Shown: positions 14,480-16,842 of the stretch, in pieces
Layout: every line of letters starts with the position of its first letter
Position numbering within the stretch: the stretch's first letter is position 1
Source: Bacteroidales bacterium
GTDB taxonomy: Bacteria; Bacteroidota; Bacteroidia; Bacteroidales; UBA932
Direction of reading: 5' to 3'
Assembly (NCBI GenBank): GCA_017383945.1
Contig: JAFNUQ010000205.1
Location: forward strand, 1-16,842
DNA: 16,842 nt
Program-made: the position numbers and the translations under genes
Notes under the pieces: model-generated
Told to the model about the DNA's origin: nothing
Databases searched by the model: none
The model's input: the letters and a program-made list of their open reading frames with translations, nothing else

Positions 14480-14513
14480 AAATAATGGGTGACCCACGGG
14501 CCACCCATTATTT
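14480..14513. terminator. Bidirectional terminator between converging genes
   Basis: AAATAATGGGTG (14480-14491) and CACCCATTATTT (14502-14513) form a perfect 12-bp stem with a 10-base loop. On the minus strand the stem extends two more pairs through a G-U wobble. The flanking arms supply A/T-rich tails on both sides, so it can serve GH51 (plus) and the converging minus-strand gene. Confidence 0.75.
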
Positions 14514-14528
14514 ATTACGCATTGCTCA

Positions 14529-16842
14529 CTACTGGGCTGGAGTAAATCCGGCCGCGTAGGCATTACAGTTAGAAAGTGTGTAGATGTATACCACTGCGGC
14601 TTCTGTGATACCTTCGAGGTGGGCTGCAGTAACTTCTGAAGTCTTTGCATCAGCACTGCTTGAAACCGGAGATACATCATTGTAAAGTTCAGTAACCTTG
14701 ACACTATCACCGACTTTGGTAACAAGAGCAACAACATACTTTCTTGTTGCATCGCTTGAGCTACCAGAAATCACCTTGTGAGAAATAGTACCAGGTTTTG
14801 TGATCTTAAATGACACAAATCTGCTTGATGGAATACTATCTTCACCAAGTGCAGAAGCACCCTTGAACTTATAGCGCTTATCATCAAACTCAGAGTCGCC
14901 ACCAAATGTAAACTTATCAATAGTCATAGTTTCACCCTTAGCAATGCTTGCCTTAGGGAAGCCACCATCTTTTGTAAAGTCAGCGATAAGTGCCTCGTTG
15001 ATAGCAGTAGGATCGTTGATTTCTGCGCCGCCTTCCTGAGCCTTCCACTCAAGAGCTCTAAGGTTAACACCATTAGTCACTGAGTAGATATAAACGGTAG
15101 GAGGAGTAGTCAAACCAGCAAGATGAGCAGCTGTAATCTCTGTTGTCATCAGTTCTGTTGAACCAGCCTTATAGTCAGGAGTTGGAGAGCTGAAATTGTC
15201 AAGCTCAACTACTGAACCGTCCGGTTTAGCAAGAACCACCTTCACCATACGCCAAGTGCTCTCATCATCAGCCTTATAACCTCCGGTAGAACCGTGACGG
15301 ATGTAGTGGCTGATTACGCCTGGCTTAGTCACCTTGAAGCTGATATATCTGCTGGTAGGGAGACCATTCTCGCCAAGTTTAGATTTACCACCAAACTGCC
15401 ATCTTGGTTTTGATGGATCCATAGTGATGTTTTCACCTGCAACAAAGTTAACGTTATCAAGAGTTACAGAGTAATCTCCCTTGAGAGAGCTGCTGCCATC
15501 CCAAGATGGATTTGCCGCCTTAAACTTATTGATAAGCTGCGCAAAATCAAGCACATACTCATTTGCAATTTCAGAACCGTCGCCAGGAATTGCACCAGCA
15601 TCTACGATTGGCACGTCAACTACTGTGAACTTAAATGTAGCAGGCTCAGACTCAGAGCGGATATAATCGGTTTCCGCTGGAACTGCAACCACGCTCACTT
15701 CAAATTCGCCGCTAGGCTCCTCAACTGAGAAGTTCTTGGTCTCAATTGCATAGGCAGTCTCTGTCACATTGTACTCCTTACCATCGACTGTAACGCGATA
15801 GCTTGCAGCATTTGCAACAGCCGGCCAAGTCACATTGATAACCTCCTCTGCTCTCTCCTTGACCTCTTTCTTGTCAACGGTGAGTACAGGAGTATCAAGA
15901 ACAGTCTTTACAACCTCAACATCATCTGTCCACTGGAGGAATGAGATGACGATTGGATCTGCAGCATAGAGGTAAATCATGTGCTCACCCTCGATATCAG
16001 CAAATGTAATCTTCTGATATTCAAGGCCTGCTGGTACAGAAGCAACAGTCTTACCGTCAAGGCTCACGCCAATAGCTGAGAGTGGAGAGCCTGTAGCAGA
16101 AGCAAGTGTTGACACAACGATAGAACCTGGCTTATCTACAAGAATACCGATAGCACCATCAGTAGGGACACCGTCGCCACCAATTGTAGCCTTGGTTGTA
16201 AACTCAAAGCCGGAAGTTGTGAAGTTGATTGGAGTCGCATCGCTAGCAACATAGAATCTGATACCATCGCGAACCATGTGCTTGTCAGCCATGCCACGGA
16301 AGACCTTAGTATCAAAGAGGTTCCAAGTCTTGATTGCCTCAGTTACACCGAGAGTAAGATCCTCTGGGATTTCAACATAGGCCTCAAACCATCTTGGGTC
16401 ACCAACCTTCTTCTCAAGTACCTGAGGATTGGTAACATTGAGCTTACCACGATAGCTATCCACGCAAGGGTCCGCATCAAGGATTACACCGCCACCAGTA
16501 GTGAGGGTTGCCTCTGTAACAAACTGATTGCCGTTGGCATCAGTTGAAAGGAATGCATCGCCATAGTTATAGAACCAGTTATTTGACATAGTAGGGATAA
16601 CTGTAGCGGCATAACGACCGGTGAAGCATGCCTTAGGGCCTACCATATTGAGGATAAGGTTATCCTTTACGATAAAGTTGGCAGCATCGAGAGTTCCTCT
16701 GACATTGAAGATACCCTGATTGTTGCTATTATCGGCAGCACATACATTGTTAAGAGTATTGCTCTGGAAAGTAAACTTACCCACAGTACCCTTTGCGTCA
16801 ATACGGAAGAATGTGCGCATGCCCTCGCTGAATGTGCTGTTC
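14529..16842 (-). CDS. Large secreted beta-helix/DUF5123-like glycan-associated protein (5' end cut off)
   Basis: The frame is open to the window edge: seven codons precede the first in-window Met at 16820, so the true start lies outside. Counting from that Met, residues 1-150 carry beta-helix-like rungs (GIFNVRGTLDAANFIVKDN, MSNNWFYNYGDAF) and end in VGDPRWF, as seen in DUF4957/DUF5123 pectate-lyase-like surface proteins. A first beta-rich unit spans about 160-302. A fibronectin-III-like domain spans about 308-413 (INVTWPAVANAASYRVTVDG). Two more units at about 417-597 and 607-763 resemble the first and each other (LPTSRYISFKVTKPG, IPSSRFVSFKITKPG). No catalytic residues can be identified and no C-terminal sorting domain is present. 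Such proteins usually sit in polysaccharide loci and bind or cleave pectin-type glycans; that role is inferred here. Confidence 0.75.
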   Translation of the reverse strand, partial: NSTFSEGMRTFFRIDAKGTVGKFTFQSNTLNNVCAADNSNNQGIFNVRGTLDAANFIVKDNLILNMVGPKACFTGRYAATVIPTMSNNWFYNYGDAFLSTDANGNQFVTEATLTTGGGVILDADPCVDSYRGKLNVTNPQVLEKKVGDPRWFEAYVEIPEDLTLGVTEAIKTWNLFDTKVFRGMADKHMVRDGIRFYVASDATPINFTTSGFEFTTKATIGGDGVPTDGAIGILVDKPGSIVVSTLASATGSPLSAIGVSLDGKTVASVPAGLEYQKITFADIEGEHMIYLYAADPIVISFLQWTDDVEVVKTVLDTPVLTVDKKEVKERAEEVINVTWPAVANAASYRVTVDGKEYNVTETAYAIETKNFSVEEPSGEFEVSVVAVPAETDYIRSESEPATFKFTVVDVPIVDAGAIPGDGSEIANEYVLDFAQLINKFKAANPSWDGSSSLKGDYSVTLDNVNFVAGENITMDPSKPRWQFGGKSKLGENGLPTSRYISFKVTKPGVISHYIRHGSTGGYKADDESTWRMVKVVLAKPDGSVVELDNFSSPTPDYKAGSTELMTTEITAAHLAGLTTPPTVYIYSVTNGVNLRALEWKAQEGGAEINDPTAINEALIADFTKDGGFPKASIAKGETMTIDKFTFGGDSEFDDKRYKFKGASALGEDSIPSSRFVSFKITKPGTISHKVISGSSSDATRKYVVALVTKVGDSVKVTELYNDVSPVSSSADAKTSEVTAAHLEGITEAAVVYIYTLSNCNAYAAGFTPAQ

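Overview
The window reads as a chromosomal segment of a Bacteroidota bacterium, most likely order Bacteroidales. The evidence is the gene families present (Bacteroidetes-type OmpA, a DUF3869-like lipoprotein, secreted GH2 and GH51 enzymes, a DUF5123-like surface protein), start codons without Shine-Dalgarno sequences, and several promoters matching the phylum's TTTG-N19-TAnnTTTG consensus. I cannot name the genus. All genes lie on the minus strand except one GH51 gene, and both ends of the window cut through genes.

Region 1 (1-2832, minus) is a housekeeping operon. From its promoter at about 2800 it runs: a small coiled-coil protein, zapA (division), a structured RNA that looks like 6S RNA, rny (RNase Y), and dsbD (thiol:disulfide interchange, cut by the window edge). 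Two intrinsic terminators lie between zapA and rny. Region 2 (2821-5809) holds a sugar-nucleotidyltransferase, an OmpA-family protein with a peptidoglycan-binding domain, and a lipoprotein with a histidine-rich tail. Each has its own promoter candidate, and two of these promoters sit on or against the terminator of the preceding gene.

Region 3 (5837-10025) is a tight minus-strand cluster: rubrerythrin, the N-terminal half of a YjbH-like outer-membrane protein, an outer-membrane beta-barrel protein, a TapB/DUF3108-like secreted protein, and then the C-terminal half of YjbH. In E. coli YjbH is one chain tied to exopolysaccharide export; here the halves are separate genes with two other envelope genes between them. 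This is the most unusual arrangement in the window and may form one envelope complex.

Region 4 (10033-16842) concerns polysaccharide use. A secreted GH2 beta-galactosidase-type enzyme (minus) diverges from a secreted GH51 alpha-L-arabinofuranosidase (plus) across a 70-bp gap. The GH51 gene converges on a large partial surface protein with a beta-helix/DUF5123-like start, a fibronectin-III-like domain and three copies of a related beta-rich domain. Together they suggest attack on arabinose- and galactose-containing plant glycans, though no SusC/SusD pair or regulator is visible.

I saw no tRNA, rRNA, CRISPR array, insertion sequence or phage gene. All intergenic gaps are under about 220 bases and are described below.
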